A DNA stretch of 64,000 nt from Euglena gracilis (GCA_039621445.1 CP154957.1:26830541-26894540); one strand, 5' to 3'; positions 21,603 through 32,396 are shown, counted from the stretch's first letter. Program-made: numbers and translations. Notes: generated by a model from the letters alone, not told the origin.

Positions 21603-21735
21603 AGTACAGTTGGTCAAACCTTGGGACCCCCCCCTGTACAGTTCCAACCCCCCCTCCCGGGACCCCCCCCCCTCCCCCCCAACTTCCAACCCCCCCCAAG
21701 ACAGATGAAAATTTTTTTAAAAAAACGGCTTGTTT
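21598..21735 (+). repeat. GTACAGTTG...GAGACAGATGAAAATTTT repeat (copy 1)
   Basis: GGCAGTACAGTTG, C/G runs, TGTACAGTT, more C runs, then AGACAGATGAAAATTTT. A second copy at 24903-25022 is inserted in a LINE fragment. Confidence 0.65.
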
Positions 21736-21823
21736 TTTTGAAACAAAAAAACCATACTTTTTTAAGGGGGTGGTGCGGGTCGCGGGGGGGTGTCATGGGC
21801 GGGTCACGGGGCGGGGGGGGGGG

Positions 21824-22007
21824 TCACGGGGGAAGTATGACACTTTGCAGGTAGCCGGAAGGCAACATCCATGACGTGGCATCGTGATAAAATTGGTCAT
21901 TTTTTGAAAAGTGAATTTTGTTAGGATTTTCTTGACTAACACGTTTTTGGGATGAAGTTTGGGTCATTTTTGACAAAATTACGTTTTGGGTGGGGACCAG
22001 TTTTTGG
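21824..22007 (+). repeat. 180-bp direct repeat, copy 1
   Basis: Starts TCACGGGGGAAGTATGACAC and ends GGACCAGTTTTTGG. It is nearly identical to 23208-23396, offset 1384 bp; the second copy has a 4-base insertion near its end. Confidence 0.9.
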
Positions 22008-22083
22008 CACTTCTTTCAGGGCAAAATATTTTTGGCCATTTTTGGGTGTGAAGGTGCATTGGGCGGACAAGGACACATGAAAG

Positions 22084-22300
22084 TAACGTGACCCCCCCTA
22101 TATGGCACCCCCCTGGGGGAGTTTTGACCCCCTGGCGACTATTAGGGGGGGTGACAATTAGGGGGGGGGGTTACTCAATTCACCCCACATTTCCATGGGT
22201 CCATGGGTAACCCCCCCCCCTAATTGTCGCCCCCCAAGGGGGGGGGGGCAACTATTATGGGGGGGTGACAAATAGGGGGGGGGTAGCCCCCCCAAATAAT
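22084..22300 (+). repeat. Repeat copy with CGACAATTAGGGG inverted arms (copy 2)
   Basis: Second copy of the 21405-21602 repeat, with longer G runs and the same central GTCCATGGGTCCATGGGTA. Confidence 0.7.
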
Positions 22301-22494
22301 ACCCCCCCTTGGAGTCCGACTTCGGCCGCCGAAATAATACCCCCCCCCCCTGTTCCGGGGCGAAGGCCCGGATTTTTGACCTGAAAAAGTCAGTAAAAAC
22401 CACAATCTCTGACAACAAATACGAAAAAAATCAATTTTTCTGGCTCATCTGACCTCCATAAAATGGTAAATTTCACAAGAAAGTGCAAAAAAAT

Positions 22495-22988
22495 GACCCC
22501 AAAGGCTCCCGCTGGCCTTGCCCTGAGGGGCGTGGGCCCTTTTTGTGTTTTTTTTTTTGGTGCTGGAGGGGCTACCTCCTGCCGGGCTCCCCTTGCTGCG
22601 GTCGGGAGCATTGAATACGAATGGGACCCACAGTTGTCCCATCACCTTGCTCTTCTTCTTGCTGCCACCCATCCAGATCCATGGGTGAGACTGCCATCAC
22701 GGTGCCGGTTTGTCCACGTCTTGGTCTTAGCACTCGCACCTCCTGTGCTGTCACCGTCAGTGATACCTTTTCAATGACATTGTCGGCGAGAGCTGCTCTG
22801 CCACAATGACATCAAAGCTGCTGAAATGTGTCGCCAAATGTCGGCGGACATATGCTGCCTGGCCCAACCTTGGTTGTCACCCAGTGCTTGCTTGACGAGA
22901 CGGCTGATGAGGCCAGAGCCTAGTGGGCCCAGGCCGGACCATGGGTGAAAAGACAGGGGACTGAACAACCATCTTGCTGCTTCGCATA
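22495..22988 (-). mobile_element. LINE family 1, 3' coding fragment (downstream part of split copy)
   Basis: The minus strand carries the C-terminal coding region: FSPLSFHPWSGLGPLGSGLI, VKQALGDNQGWARQH, and after a frame change DLDGWQQEE...GPIRIQCSRP. This matches 30640-30250. The upstream part of the same copy continues at 24601 on the other side of a transposon. I do not see the GC-rich tail module at its 3' end. Confidence 0.65.
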
Positions 22989-23207
22989 CAGGGGTAGTTT
23001 AAAGGCGCCGGGTGCTTAATACGTAGAGATTAAAGGCGCTCGGATTAAATTCGGTTTCGGACCCAAACCTCGGCGGATTAAATTCGGTCCGGGCCAAGGA
23101 AGGCTCATAAATGTCCTGGAGCCGACGTTTTTTTCCCCACTCCTTTCAGTCGAACGAACGGGCAGTATTTGGTCCGGACTGGAAGGGGAGTTTTGTCAAA
23201 AAAATTG

Positions 23208-23396
23208 TCACGGGGGAAGTATGACACTTTGCAGGTAGCCGGAAGGCAACATCCATGACGTGGCATCGTGATAAAATTGGTCATTTTTTGAAAAGGGAAT
23301 TTTGTTAGGATTTTCTTGACTAACACGTTTTTGGGATGAAGTTTGGGTCATTTTTGACAAACTTACGTTTTGGGTGGGGACATGCACCAGTTTTTG
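23208..23396 (+). repeat. 180-bp direct repeat, copy 2
   Basis: Second copy of 21824-22007, lying inside the terminal-inverted-repeat element. The first copy lies outside it. Confidence 0.9.
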
Positions 23397-23894
23397 TGCG
23401 GAGTTTGATGGTTTACCCACAGTGCGCCAACATGAACAAAGCCTGCCTGAAAGAACATTTTGCCCAAACACCATTGAAAAGAAGGTTCACAGGAAATTAA
23501 AACACAAATTTGAGCAAAAACACAACCCACTGAAACTGAAACAAACAGCGCTATATTACAAAAAACTGCAACAGTTGAAAACGACTTCACCTTCACCCTG
23601 GGCCCCGGGGTCTTTAAAATCCAGACTGGAAGGAGGCAGGCTTCTTTTTAAGACCCCCGGGGGGGTCCCCCCCACCAGCGCGGGACCCCCCAGGGGGGGG
23701 GGGCGGGGACCCCCCCCCGGGGGGAGGGGCGGGGACTCAAAACAGGAACTCATGTCGGGGGGGGGGGGGCAGATCGGGACTTTCTGGAGGGCAGAACTGG
23801 GTAAAAACGGGGCTGAAACGGGACCATCTGGGAGGACAAACAAAAACACCTGTGGGAATTCGCTTGGCAAACCCTGAGTCCTGATTGTTCCCCA

Positions 23895-24327
23895 CGCATG
23901 GCCCAAGTCAATCTCCGTCTGGATGGTGAACTTGCAGGTAATGTGGCACTCCAGCACGGGGGCATAACCGTTGACAATCTGATCGTGTAGATCAGAATGA
24001 TGAACTGAAGAAACATGAATGTGAAAAGGAACAAACAGCCGATTTGTCCATCTCTTGCACAGAATGTCACCAACCAGAAACATTTTTGAAGCCAGACAAG
24101 AAACAAGCCAAACAGAAAAACATTGAAGAGAGGCTCACCTGGGCAGTGAAATCAGCAGCCTCCTTGGTGTCGAGGCCACATAACCACGGCGAATATCCTT
24201 GACAGACGTTGAAACCAAGGTTGTCATCAGGGACAGCTTCCCTCAGAGCCTCGTGGTCTCCATAGACTTGACTTCAGTGGTCAAGTTGTTGGGTGTGAAA
24301 GTAACCACATCACATCAGTTCAAATAC
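23895..24327 (-). pseudogene. Elongation factor 1-alpha gene fragment, frameshifted, with one intron
   Basis: Minus strand. Exon piece 24327-24139 reads, across several frame changes, DVVTFTPNNLTTEVKS, HEALREAVPDDNLGFNV, VKDIRRGYVA and KEAADFTAQ, which are domain II-III blocks of the tRNA-delivering GTPase EF-1-alpha. A conventional GT-AG intron follows (24138-24005, CAG|GTGAGC ... TTCTTCAG). The next piece (24004 to about 23905) reads DQIVNGYAPVLECH, ITCKFT and TEIDL. Small deletions break the frame at least four times, so it is a pseudogene. No GTP-binding domain is present. It lies wholly inside the inverted-repeat element. Confidence 0.8.
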
Positions 24328-24600
24328 CTAAAAGTTGAAAAAGGGTGTCGTGCATCAGACTTTTAAAAAGAACCTTTTAAACCGCTTTTAAACACTCCCC
24401 TGTGGCACCTTGCTCCAAACTGTCTTTTTGCACCAGAAACCTGTACATCCTGCCAATTAGGAGTTACTTCGATAGCGGTTTAACTCGCTAAATTAAATCC
24501 GGTCTGACACCCGAACCTCGCTGGATTAAATCCGATTTAATCAAGACCGAGCTAAATGTCAAACCGAATTAAGTGTCTAACGATTTAAAGCTACCCCCTG

Positions 24601-25235
24601 TATTGGTTGGTGCTTAGTAAGTTTTTTTTTCTCCATGCTTGCCATGTTCTTCAATGTCTTGGTCTCGTCCCACGTGAAGTCTTTGCGCAATCGGTGAAAC
24701 ACCACGAGGTCGACAGCCAGCGGCCCTGCTGAATCCACTCCATCCAAGGCAATGTCAGCCGGGCGAGTCTTGCCGCCGATTGCCACCCCACACTGTCACT
24801 GCTCCACGTGGGATGTGCCGAAAGAGCGGCCGTGAGAGGGACAGGATCTCATTGATTGCCCCGGCCATGGCTGCGTTTTGGGTGTCCAATGATGTTGGGG
24901 CGACGGCAGTACAGTTGGGGTTTTTGGGGGACCCCCCCTCCCCCCCCCCCATGTACAGTTGGGATTTTCGGGACCCCCTCCCCCAATGCCGACCCCCCCC
25001 CCGAGACAGATGAAAATTTTGACACCAAAAATGGCCTTTTTAGACCAAAAAAGGCCTTAAAATTATTTTCTGGCGCCTTCGGCGCCGGTTTTTGGCCGAA
25101 TTTTGAGGGGGGGGTTGGCAATACAGTTGTGACCCCAGGACCCCCCACGCATCGCTTTCCTTCCGGTAGCAGGCGCAAGCAATGCCCGCACATCCACCGC
25201 TGCGTCTGTAGCAGCCATGATCAGTGTGGGCCTCG
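24601..25235 (-). mobile_element. LINE family 1, internally deleted copy (upstream part of split copy)
   Basis: The minus strand reads the CxxC finger CGHCLRLLPEGKRCVGG (25190-25140), then an inserted GTACAGTTG repeat (about 25138-24903). SLDTQNAAMAGAINEILSLS, RPLFRHIPRGAVTVWG follow, and then directly GGKTRPADIALDGVD, AVDLVVFHRLRKDF and LKNMAS. The whole reverse transcriptase is missing between TVWG and GGKTRP. Intact relatives for comparison are 42645-43198 (N-terminal part) and 31211-30645 (C-terminal part). Confidence 0.7.
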
Positions 25236-25239
25236 CCTT

Positions 25240-26845
25240 TAATAGGTCGTTGAAAACATCGTTTTAAATCAGTTTAAAACCGTCGTCGAAAATCAAAAAG
25301 ACGGGTTTTCGACAGTATGGAAAAAGACATAGGGCGTCTGTACGTCTTGCTCACGAGGGAACCGACCGCTGGCAGCCCACGGCAGTCGCGACCCTGGTGG
25401 ACGCCGGCATTTCTAAAGCCGCCATGCTGCTGCGAAAACCTTTCTCAGAAGTTTGTTGTTCGCTGCTTCAAAAGAGGCAGCGAAACCGCCCCCCCCCTAC
25501 CATCACAGGACATCATCCACACAGTCCCCACACCCCACAGTCACCAAATTTAGACCAAAAAAAGGAGACTTAAGGAAACTTTATTAAACGAATTAAAACT
25601 TGCCAAAAAAGTGTGATCCCAACCTTCAGGGGGGGAGGGCAAAAACTGACCCGGGGCAAAAATCTCCAAAACTGTGGCACCCAGCTTTGCCCCCCCCCCT
25701 CGTCCGTGGCCACAAATTGGAGTAATACTGTCAGACCCTGTGGCCAAAAAAAAGCCCCAGCAGTGAGACCCAGGTGACCCCACCTGTGGCCAACATGGCC
25801 CAAAACTGTGGAACCCAGCTGACCCCAAAGCTGACTACCCAGTGTGCCCACCTGTGGGTTAATACCCAGTTCACCCCCCCATGGCCCAAAACTGACCCCA
25901 CCCGCAGACCCAAAAGGCCCACAAAAACAGACCAGATGGCAGATCTAACATTGAGACTGAAACAGAGATTGCATCCAACTTGTCACATTCTTCTCCAACA
26001 AAAAATTCCCAAAAACGTTGCACAAAAGAATTGCAGAGCATGGAGAGACAGAAAAGGAACAAGTGACAGTACACAGCTTTAACCTTAGGCAGCATCACGT
26101 CCAGATGGTGTCTTCGTTCAAATCCCAATGAATAAATCCAGTACTTGAACCCCACCAGGGTGTCAGTTGACCCTGCAAAGGAAACCATGAGACAGAGTAA
26201 GAAAGAAGCAAACCTTTTCAGGCCCAGACAGGTTGGTGAGGACCTTTTCAGGCCCAAAGAAACCAGATAAGCTGTAAAGGCCACAACAGCCAACAAGGGC
26301 TGAGAAGCCCTTCACAGCATCACGAGCTTCAGCAGCTTCTCACCGCCACTGGTCCTTGAATTGTACTTGAGTAACACTTGCACCCCAGTGGTGCCTTGCA
26401 CTTCCGTTGACCTTGGGTTCCTTCGATGTCTTCTGTTGTGGTTGTAAGTTCTTGAACTTCGTTGCTTGCTTGGATCCATTGAACTTAAGAGTTAAATTCC
26501 AAACTTGACACTTGACCCCACCAGGGCTCGGGCTCTCAAGACATGCTGAATGTGTGACAGAAAAAAATGGTCACTCGGGAAGTGAAAGTGGGATCAGGTA
26601 GGATGAAGTTAGGATTAACGTGAATAGCGTGTCTTTTATTCATGATGTTTTTTTCGGGGTAAAAAAGACAGGAAAAGACGTTTTAGACGGTGTCGAATTG
26701 TCGGAATGGTCTTTTATTCGAAAAAAAGACTTTAGCACCGCACTGGCCATGATGCAGACGGCACTTCATTGGCGGCCACATGCACTACTTTGTGCAGGGG
26801 CAAAGGGGCGATGGAAGACACCACTATCCGCATCAGAATCTGAGG
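25240..26845. other. No gene recognised
   Basis: Includes a loose minisatellite around 'CCCACCTGTGGCCAACATGG CC' (25740-25920) similar in theme to the GGCCAGTTTTGGGCC arrays, and repeats of ACTTGA/TTGAAC near 26350-26500. The open frames lack recognisable domains. Confidence 0.35.
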
Positions 26846-26849
26846 AGTC

Positions 26850-27145
26850 CGGAGGCGGACGGACGGACGGACGGACGGCTGGTGAAAAAAGCGAAGGTCC
26901 GGACGGACGGCTGACCTTGTGGGCTTGGTCCAGACGGCTGAAGAAAATGCACTTGGTCCAGCTGGCCGGCTAGCGCTGGCCGGCTGGCCGGCTAGCCGGC
27001 GGGTCTTTGGAAGCGCAGGTGTCTCAGTGCACGCGACTCTGGAGCTGTGGTGGCTGTCGCGGCTAGCCACCCAAGCCACATCTGGCTTGCCGCTGCTGGC
27101 TGGCTGGCAAAAAAAAGGAGGAGGTCTGGCCAGCCAAGATTTGGT
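26850..27145 (+). repeat. GGAC tetramer and CCGGCTGG/CTAGCC repeat cluster (copy 1)
   Basis: (GGAC)n, then GGTCCGGACGGACGGCTG, then alternating CTGGCCGGCTAGC units, and AAAAAAAGGAGGAGGTCTGG CC. A related cluster lies at 29827-29985, and the AGACCTCCTCC motif recurs near 32.9 and 34.3 kb. Confidence 0.7.
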
Positions 27146-27195
27146 GTTCTGTCACGAAACTTTCTTCCGCTTCATTTTGTTGGACTAGTCCTTTT

Positions 27196-27600
27196 CCTCT
27201 TTGATATTGAGAAGCGTATCGTGCACACAGTGTAGTTGGTGCAGCATGCAGTTCGGAACTGTCATGTCGCGGGTTCAAACCCCGCTGTGTGCAAGTTTTC
27301 CTCACTTAGAAACTGTCATTTTTTTGAAGAAATTATGAACCACCCTCACGCAAAAAACCATTCCCAATCGTGCGCGCCCGCACGGGCGACGCGCGAGCAC
27401 GGGAGCCGCGCGAGACGGGAGAACCTGTCAAATCCAGTAGGCTGTGCCACTGGTCGGTGGACTCGGCTCGTCCCACCACCGTTGTTGCGAGACGCGCGCC
27501 GTGCCGTGCCGTGCCGTGCCGTGCCGTGCCGTGCCGTGCCGTGCCGTGCCGTGCCGTGCCATGCCGTGCCGTGCCGTGCCGTGCCGTGCCGTGCCGTGAG
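27196..27600 (+). mobile_element. tRNA-derived SINE, copy 1
   Basis: A tRNA-like head (27223-27293), an unrelated body of about 200 bp, and a (GTGCC)n pentamer tail (27499-27598, about 20 units). The body and head repeat with few differences at 28265, and the GC-rich segment before the tail matches LINE family 1's 3' module. This is the classic SINE plan, with A/B-box head, body, and a tail shared with a partner LINE. Confidence 0.75.
27223..27293 (+). tRNA. tRNA-like SINE head, Pro(CGG)-like
   Basis: Acceptor stem GCACACA / TGTGTGC, D-arm GTGTAGTTGGTGCAGCAT, anticodon loop TTCGGAA (anticodon CGG), T-arm GCGGGTTCAAACCCCGC with an intact B box. The fold is 71 nt and lacks the two linker bases normally at 8-9, and the 27-43 pair is mismatched. 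Together with its repetition at 28293 this marks it as a SINE promoter rather than a working tRNA gene. Confidence 0.6.
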
Positions 27601-28264
27601 TTTTCCCCTCTCGCCGGTTCGGTGACCGTGCGCGGAATGGGCTCCCCGGCAGGCCGAGTGGGGGAAAACAGTCACCCGGCGCTCCGGTAAAAATAGGCAC
27701 ACGCGCCCCAAAAAATTCCCTTTTTTTGTGTCTTTCGGTCCCTGAATTCAGCCAGAACCCGGGTTCCGGCAGCCAAATAATTCAAAAATTGGGGGGGGGG
27801 CGATATTTTTGGCCAACTCCTTGGGGGTGCCTCTGAAGCAGTAGGGGGGGGGGAGGAAAAGCCTGGATTGAATTTAAAAAAGGGTAGCGGGGGGGCGGAA
27901 GAACACCTTCACCTTACTTCCCAGCGCCGCTTGCTGTTCTTTCTTTTGAATTTGAATATTTGCTTTTTGATTGACCTTCCGGATTGACCTTTTGAAATTC
28001 TTGGACAATTGTTTCGGTGAAATCATAATGAATTTTTGATATTCCTTCCTTCAGCATGCACAATTCTTTGAATGAAACACTCGGAAGAGAGAACCTGGGG
28101 GGGGAAAGTACACAGGTAAAAAAAGTAGCGGAGTGGGGCAGAATATTCGCTAATTCCAGTGTGCAGGCGCCAGGCCGCCTCCCGCCGCCCACACTCCCCT
28201 TCCTACCGAGGCGCCCGGCCTCGCCTGCCTTCGGCTGACCTCGGAGGCGGGAGCGGGGGGCGAT

Positions 28265-28650
28265 CCTCTTTTGACATTAAGAAGCGCATCGTGCACACAG
28301 TGTAGTTGGTGCATCATGCAGTTCGGAACTGTCATGTCGCGGGTTCAAACCCCGCTGTGTGCAAGTTTTCCTCACTGGAAACTGTCATTTTTTGAAGAAA
28401 TTATGAATCAGCCTCACGCAAAAAAGCATTCCCAATCGTGCGCGCCCGCACGGGCGACGCGCGAGCACGGGAGCCGCGCGAGACGCGAGAACCTGTCAAA
28501 TCCAGTAGGCTGTGCCACTGGTCGGTGGACTCGGCTCGTCCCACCACCGTTGTTGTGAGACGCGCGCCGTGCCGTGCCGTTCTGTGCCGTGCTGTGCCGT
28601 GCCGTGCCGTGCCGTGCCGTGCCGTGCCGTGCCGTGCCTAAAAAAAAATA
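28265..28650 (+). mobile_element. tRNA-derived SINE, copy 2
   Basis: Offset 1070 bp from copy 1 at the head. The tRNA-like part is 28293-28363 (one change in the D-arm). The tail (28567-28639) is shorter, about 14 GTGCC-type units, and ends in CTAAAAAAAAATAAAGG. The different tail length shows two insertions rather than a tandem duplication. Confidence 0.75.
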
Positions 28651-28659
28651 AAGGAAAAA

Positions 28660-29690
28660 AAGCATTCCCAATTCTTCTCCTTCAGTGTCACAATGCCATT
28701 TCGGGTGGAAGCAGTGTGGGATAGTTATGATGAAAGTACAGGGTGCTGAAATGAAGTGAAAATACAGGAACTTATTGCTTTATGGAAAGAGGGCCAACAT
28801 CACCACATGCAGGCCACTCAGGCCTTTGCTCTGAACAAATCCACATTCGATCGAGCAGAGGCCTGCCTGCAACACGGTGACGGGCCCTTGGTGGGTCTAC
28901 TTGTTTTCTGCTTGGTATTTGCTACTTGCATCACAAGTTTCAAGTCTGAAGACAGATTTCACAGACATTTTGTCCTTAGATGCTGGTTTTCTTCTGAAAC
29001 TTCCATTTTGTTTCTTGCGTTCTTTATTTGCTGTTCGACAAGTTCTTGGAAACCAAAAATTGGGGGAGAAGTTTTTCAATCTGGCAAACGGCCCAAAATT
29101 TTGCATTTCACATTTTTTGCGATGTCATGGTTTTTTTTTTTGGGACCCAATGTGCTGGCCAGTTTTGGGCCAGATGTGCTGGCCAGTTTTGGGCCAGATG
29201 TTCTAGTTTTGGGCTAGATGTGGTGGCCAGTTTTGGGCCACAGGATTCTCTCAGGAAGGAGTTGTTTGGGTGCATTCTCTTGGAAAGGGGGGGCAGAAAA
29301 GCGTTTTGTTTCCGTTTTTTTTTGGCAAAATATGTGTTGTTCAACGAGAAAAATGTCAGTAAAATTTGACTGTGCCAAAAGTTTGTTTACTTTATTGACG
29401 TTCGTTTATTTCACCTCCTCAAAAGTATGAGTTTTTAGGACGGAAATTTTTGAGGTTTTTTGTGAAAAAAGTTTTTTTCCATCAAAAATCACGTGTTTTT
29501 TGGTTTTATTTTTCAAAAAACTTTTCTGGGCAAAATCCGCGTTTTCCCGAAAACGGTGAAAATGTGTGGTGGGTGTGGGGGGGGGGTGGACTTACCCCCC
29601 CTTTCGGTTCTTCCGGCGCAGTCTTTTGGTGCTGCCGTCAAATATGTTGAAGAAATGTTCATCCACCCGAAAAATAAATAGCATTGGACT
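28660..29690 (+). repeat. Dispersed element 'GGCCAG', copy 1
   Basis: An open plus-strand piece (MKIQELIALWKEG..., from 28756) is followed by a TTGTTTTCTGCTTGGT-type segment, a short GGCCAGTTTTGGGCCAGATG array (29155-29245), CTCAGGAAGGAGTTGTTTGG, and a 3' part ending near AAATATGTTGAAGAAATGTTC. The same order occurs inverted at 34135-33170 and, partly, at 40345 and 43555. Confidence 0.6.
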
Positions 29691-29826
29691 CCCTTCAGGC
29701 GCACACACGGCAATGCTGGAGCGTGCACACCAGGAAAAACCGACGGGCAGGGACGATTTCTTGATTTGACGCGACGAGTGGAGGGCAGCCGTGACTGCTT
29801 TTCGGAAGGAAGGAAATCTTTTTTTG

Positions 29827-29985
29827 GTCCAGCCGGCTGGCAAGACAGACATTGGTCCGGCTTGACGGACGGCTGGCGAAAAAATGCTTCGTCCGGACGG
29901 ACGGCTGGGCGTCCAGCATTGGTCCGGCTGAAGAGGTCCGGACGGCTCGGACGGACGGACGGCCAGCCGCCCCCTCAGGTAGGAT
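29827..29985 (+). repeat. GGAC / CCGGCTGG repeat cluster (copy 2)
   Basis: GGTCCAGCCGGCTGGC, GACGGACGGCTGGCGAAAAA, GGTCCGGACGGCTCGGACGG and similar units, directly next to the LINE tail array at 29992. Confidence 0.7.
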
Positions 29986-29991
29986 GTTATA

Positions 29992-30178
29992 GGCACGGCT
30001 CGGCACGTCTCGGCACGGCTCGGCACGGCTCGGCACGGCTCGGCACGGCTCGCACGTGTCTCGCGCGTGTCGTGCCCGCGCGTCGCCCGTGCGAGCGCGT
30101 CGCCCGTGTCAGCGTGCTGTTCTTGGCCGTCGGACGGGTCACCGCGAGCCGTTGCACCCGCCTGTCACTTGTTATGTT
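29992..30178 (-). repeat. LINE family 1 3' tail module and decamer array
   Basis: On the minus strand: GTGACAGGCGGGTGCAACGG, then CTCGCGGTGACCCGTC, CACGGGCGACGCGC and CGCGAGACACGTGC, and a short GAGCCGTGCC array. About 120 bp are shared with 19340-19470 and 40060-40192; a 15-base core CACGGGCGACGCGCG is shared with the SINEs. Confidence 0.75.
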
Positions 30179-32396
30179 TCACTTCGATTCTCGTTGGCCT
30201 TGCCCAAAGGGGTGTGGGCCCTGCGTGCTACCATCTCCTTTTTGCCGGGTGTCTCACCTCGGGCGCATGCATTGGATGCGGATGGGGCCGACCAAGGTCC
30301 CTTCTTCCGATTGGAGCACTCTTTGCCATCCTTCCATGTCCACAGCCGCCACTGCGGTCACACCTTGTGCTTTGTTTGGAGCCGGTTGCACCTCCTGCGA
30401 TGTGGTTGTCAGTGGCAGCTCATCATGTCCTCTTGCCGCTGTGGCTGCAGATAGCTGCTCCGCCACGAAAGCCATCAAAGCTGACGATATTTGTTGCCAT
30501 ATGTCTGCCGCCCGGTGTTGCCTTGCCCACCCTTGTTGGTCACCCAACACCTGCTTTACCAAGCGGCAGAGGAGCCCGGAGCCGAGTGGGCCCAAGCCTG
30601 ACCATGGGTGAAAGGAGAGTGGGCTGAACAACCAACCAGCCCATTCACACACAGGCTGCCATGTTCTTGAGGGCTGCGCTTTCGTCCCAGGACAGATCTT
30701 TTCTGAGAGGGTGGAACACGACAAGGTCGACCGCCAGTGGTCCTGAGGGATCCACTCCCTGGAGCGCAATGTCTGCTGGGCGCATCTTTCCCCCGACTGT
30801 GACTTCTGTCCTTGTGTGCACGCCATTCTCCTTCAGGACCATCGCCAGCGCATCTCGCACAGCGTTGTGGCGCTGTACAAGCTTGTTTTTCTTGCAACAT
30901 AGCAGATGGTCCCCAAAGGGATCCAGGGAGTCACCACACAAGGGGCATGCGGCGCCGGACGAGCCCGGCAAGATCTTGGCACCAAGCCACCATCGGATGA
31001 GCAAACGGCACTTTGATGCGGGTATTTTTGTTCCAATGCCCTTGTTCGGGACCGTTCGCAACCATGCGGTTGTGTGGGGCATTGACTGCAAGCGCAAGCG
31101 GCACTTGTCTCTTTGAGGAAGCGTGTTCTTCAAGGAATCTTTCCGGGCTTGATGCACCTTTTCCGTCCACCACTGCTGCCTTCGATGATCGTCTTCACAA
31201 TTGATGGGCAAGTTTCGCTGAGTCTATTCTTGCAGTGGCGCGAACTGCGGGCCTAGCTTGTCCTACAACTTTGTGGCCACCATCGTGAAGTCGGAAGGCA
31301 AAGCACATGCCTCTGGCGGAAACCGCAGCAGTTGTGAGCGCTGTTGGGCACATAAGGTACCCGCCATTCTGGCTGGTGCTTGGAGGACAAGGGGGTCCTT
31401 GATTTCCAGCCCCGCCATCCGGAGCAGGGAGCATTGCGTCCACTGTGCACCATTGGTGGCAGGCTGCCCCAGAATGTCATCCCATGTTCTCCGGATCACT
31501 CGTGCTGGAGTGGTCCTTGGAGGGCGTGTGTGTGCAACGTCCGCAGAAAATGCATCACGACAATTGCAGGCATCAAGACAATATCGCAGCAAAATGTGCT
31601 CAAATTGCGGGTCTCCGAGGTTGCTAACGACGTGGCACGCTTCCTCTAGCTTGTCCACCATGGCTTGCATCTCGCGCTTGCAAAACGTTGCCGAAGAGGG
31701 GTGTTCAACTGGAAAGCCAAGGACCCGCAATCCGTGATCAGGTGCCCATGGCACACGGGGTATTGATGGCAGCATGTCGAAATGGTTTCCGTGCGGAGTT
31801 GGGTGTTGCGCAGGGCCCCACAGGCGACATTTTTAGAGGTTCAATTGCACCCCGAGGTGCACGGAACTTTGGCTGATTGTGGCAAGTGAAGCAGCCAAGG
31901 CATCCATCGACCCGACAAGGTGTCCATCATCCAGGTACCACACGTTCAAGGCGAGGTCTTTTGGGAGAGCTTGGACCACATCCTGCCAAGCCAGAGCAAA
32001 GAAGAGGGGGCCAAGGGGGTCGCCTTGTTGCACACCCTGTTCGCTTGTCATACGATGTCCGTAGGTGTAGAGGGCGGAGTGCCCATCCTTCGAGCTCAGG
32101 TGCACGTTTGCGTACAGCATGAAGCATTGCTTGCCGATCGATTGCATTGAAGGCATTTTGCAAGTCCACCTGCAGGATGCCCCATGCATCACCTTGTGCA
32201 TGTTGTACGAAAGATTGCAGCCCTTGTGCTATGGTTTCACACGCTCCTTCTGTGGCCACTCCACATTGTTGCGGGTGTAGTTCTGCTGCTCGCTGCCTCA
32301 CACACGGTGACATCATGGCAAACTTCCCCACAAAGCGGACCATTTTCCTCGCCCCCTACCCCCTCCGGGCCGCAGTGGGTCACAGCTCTCTCCGCA
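29992..32396 (-). mobile_element. LINE family 1, 5'-truncated copy with RT and C-terminal domains
   Basis: Minus-strand order. RT fingers/palm 32343-31927 (QCGVATEGACETIAQGLQ, ILQVDLQNAFNAIDR). A frame change, then QGVQQGDPLGPLFFALA (about 32027) and the catalytic YLDDG (31937-31923). Thumb region 31775-31263. C-terminal CCHC-type finger CPLCGDSLDPFGDHLLCC with RHNAVRDAL (31211-30645). The last coding block (PLSFHPWSGLGPLGSG) is at about 30640-30250, then the 3' module (30175-30060) and the decamer tail (30060-29992). No endonuclease is seen in any copy of this family. At least three frame changes make it inactive. Confidence 0.8.

Larger units (their letters stand above)
22989..24600. mobile_element. 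1612-bp terminal-inverted-repeat element inserted in a LINE, carrying an EF-1-alpha fragment
   Basis: Left end CAGGGGTAGTTTAAA (22989), right end TTTAAAGCTACCCCCTG (ending 24600), both flanked by TA, which suggests a TA target duplication. Subterminal regions also match (ATTAAATTCGG / GATTAAATCCGA and ACCTCGGCGGATTAAA / ACCTCGCTGGATTAAA). The LINE reading frame is broken exactly here: LKNMASMEKK...HQPI on one side, SKMVVQSPVFS on the other. TA plus CAGGG ends resemble pogo/Tc1-type elements, but no transposase is present. Confidence 0.65.

Noticed and set aside
27223-27293. Functional tRNA-Pro gene
   Set aside because: The same head, body and tail recur at 28.3 kb; linker bases 8-9 are missing and a pentamer tail follows, so it is a SINE head.
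32195-32201. Independent small genes in each RT-containing open frame between 30.2 and 32.4 kb
   Set aside because: They are successive frame-shifted pieces of one 5'-truncated LINE.
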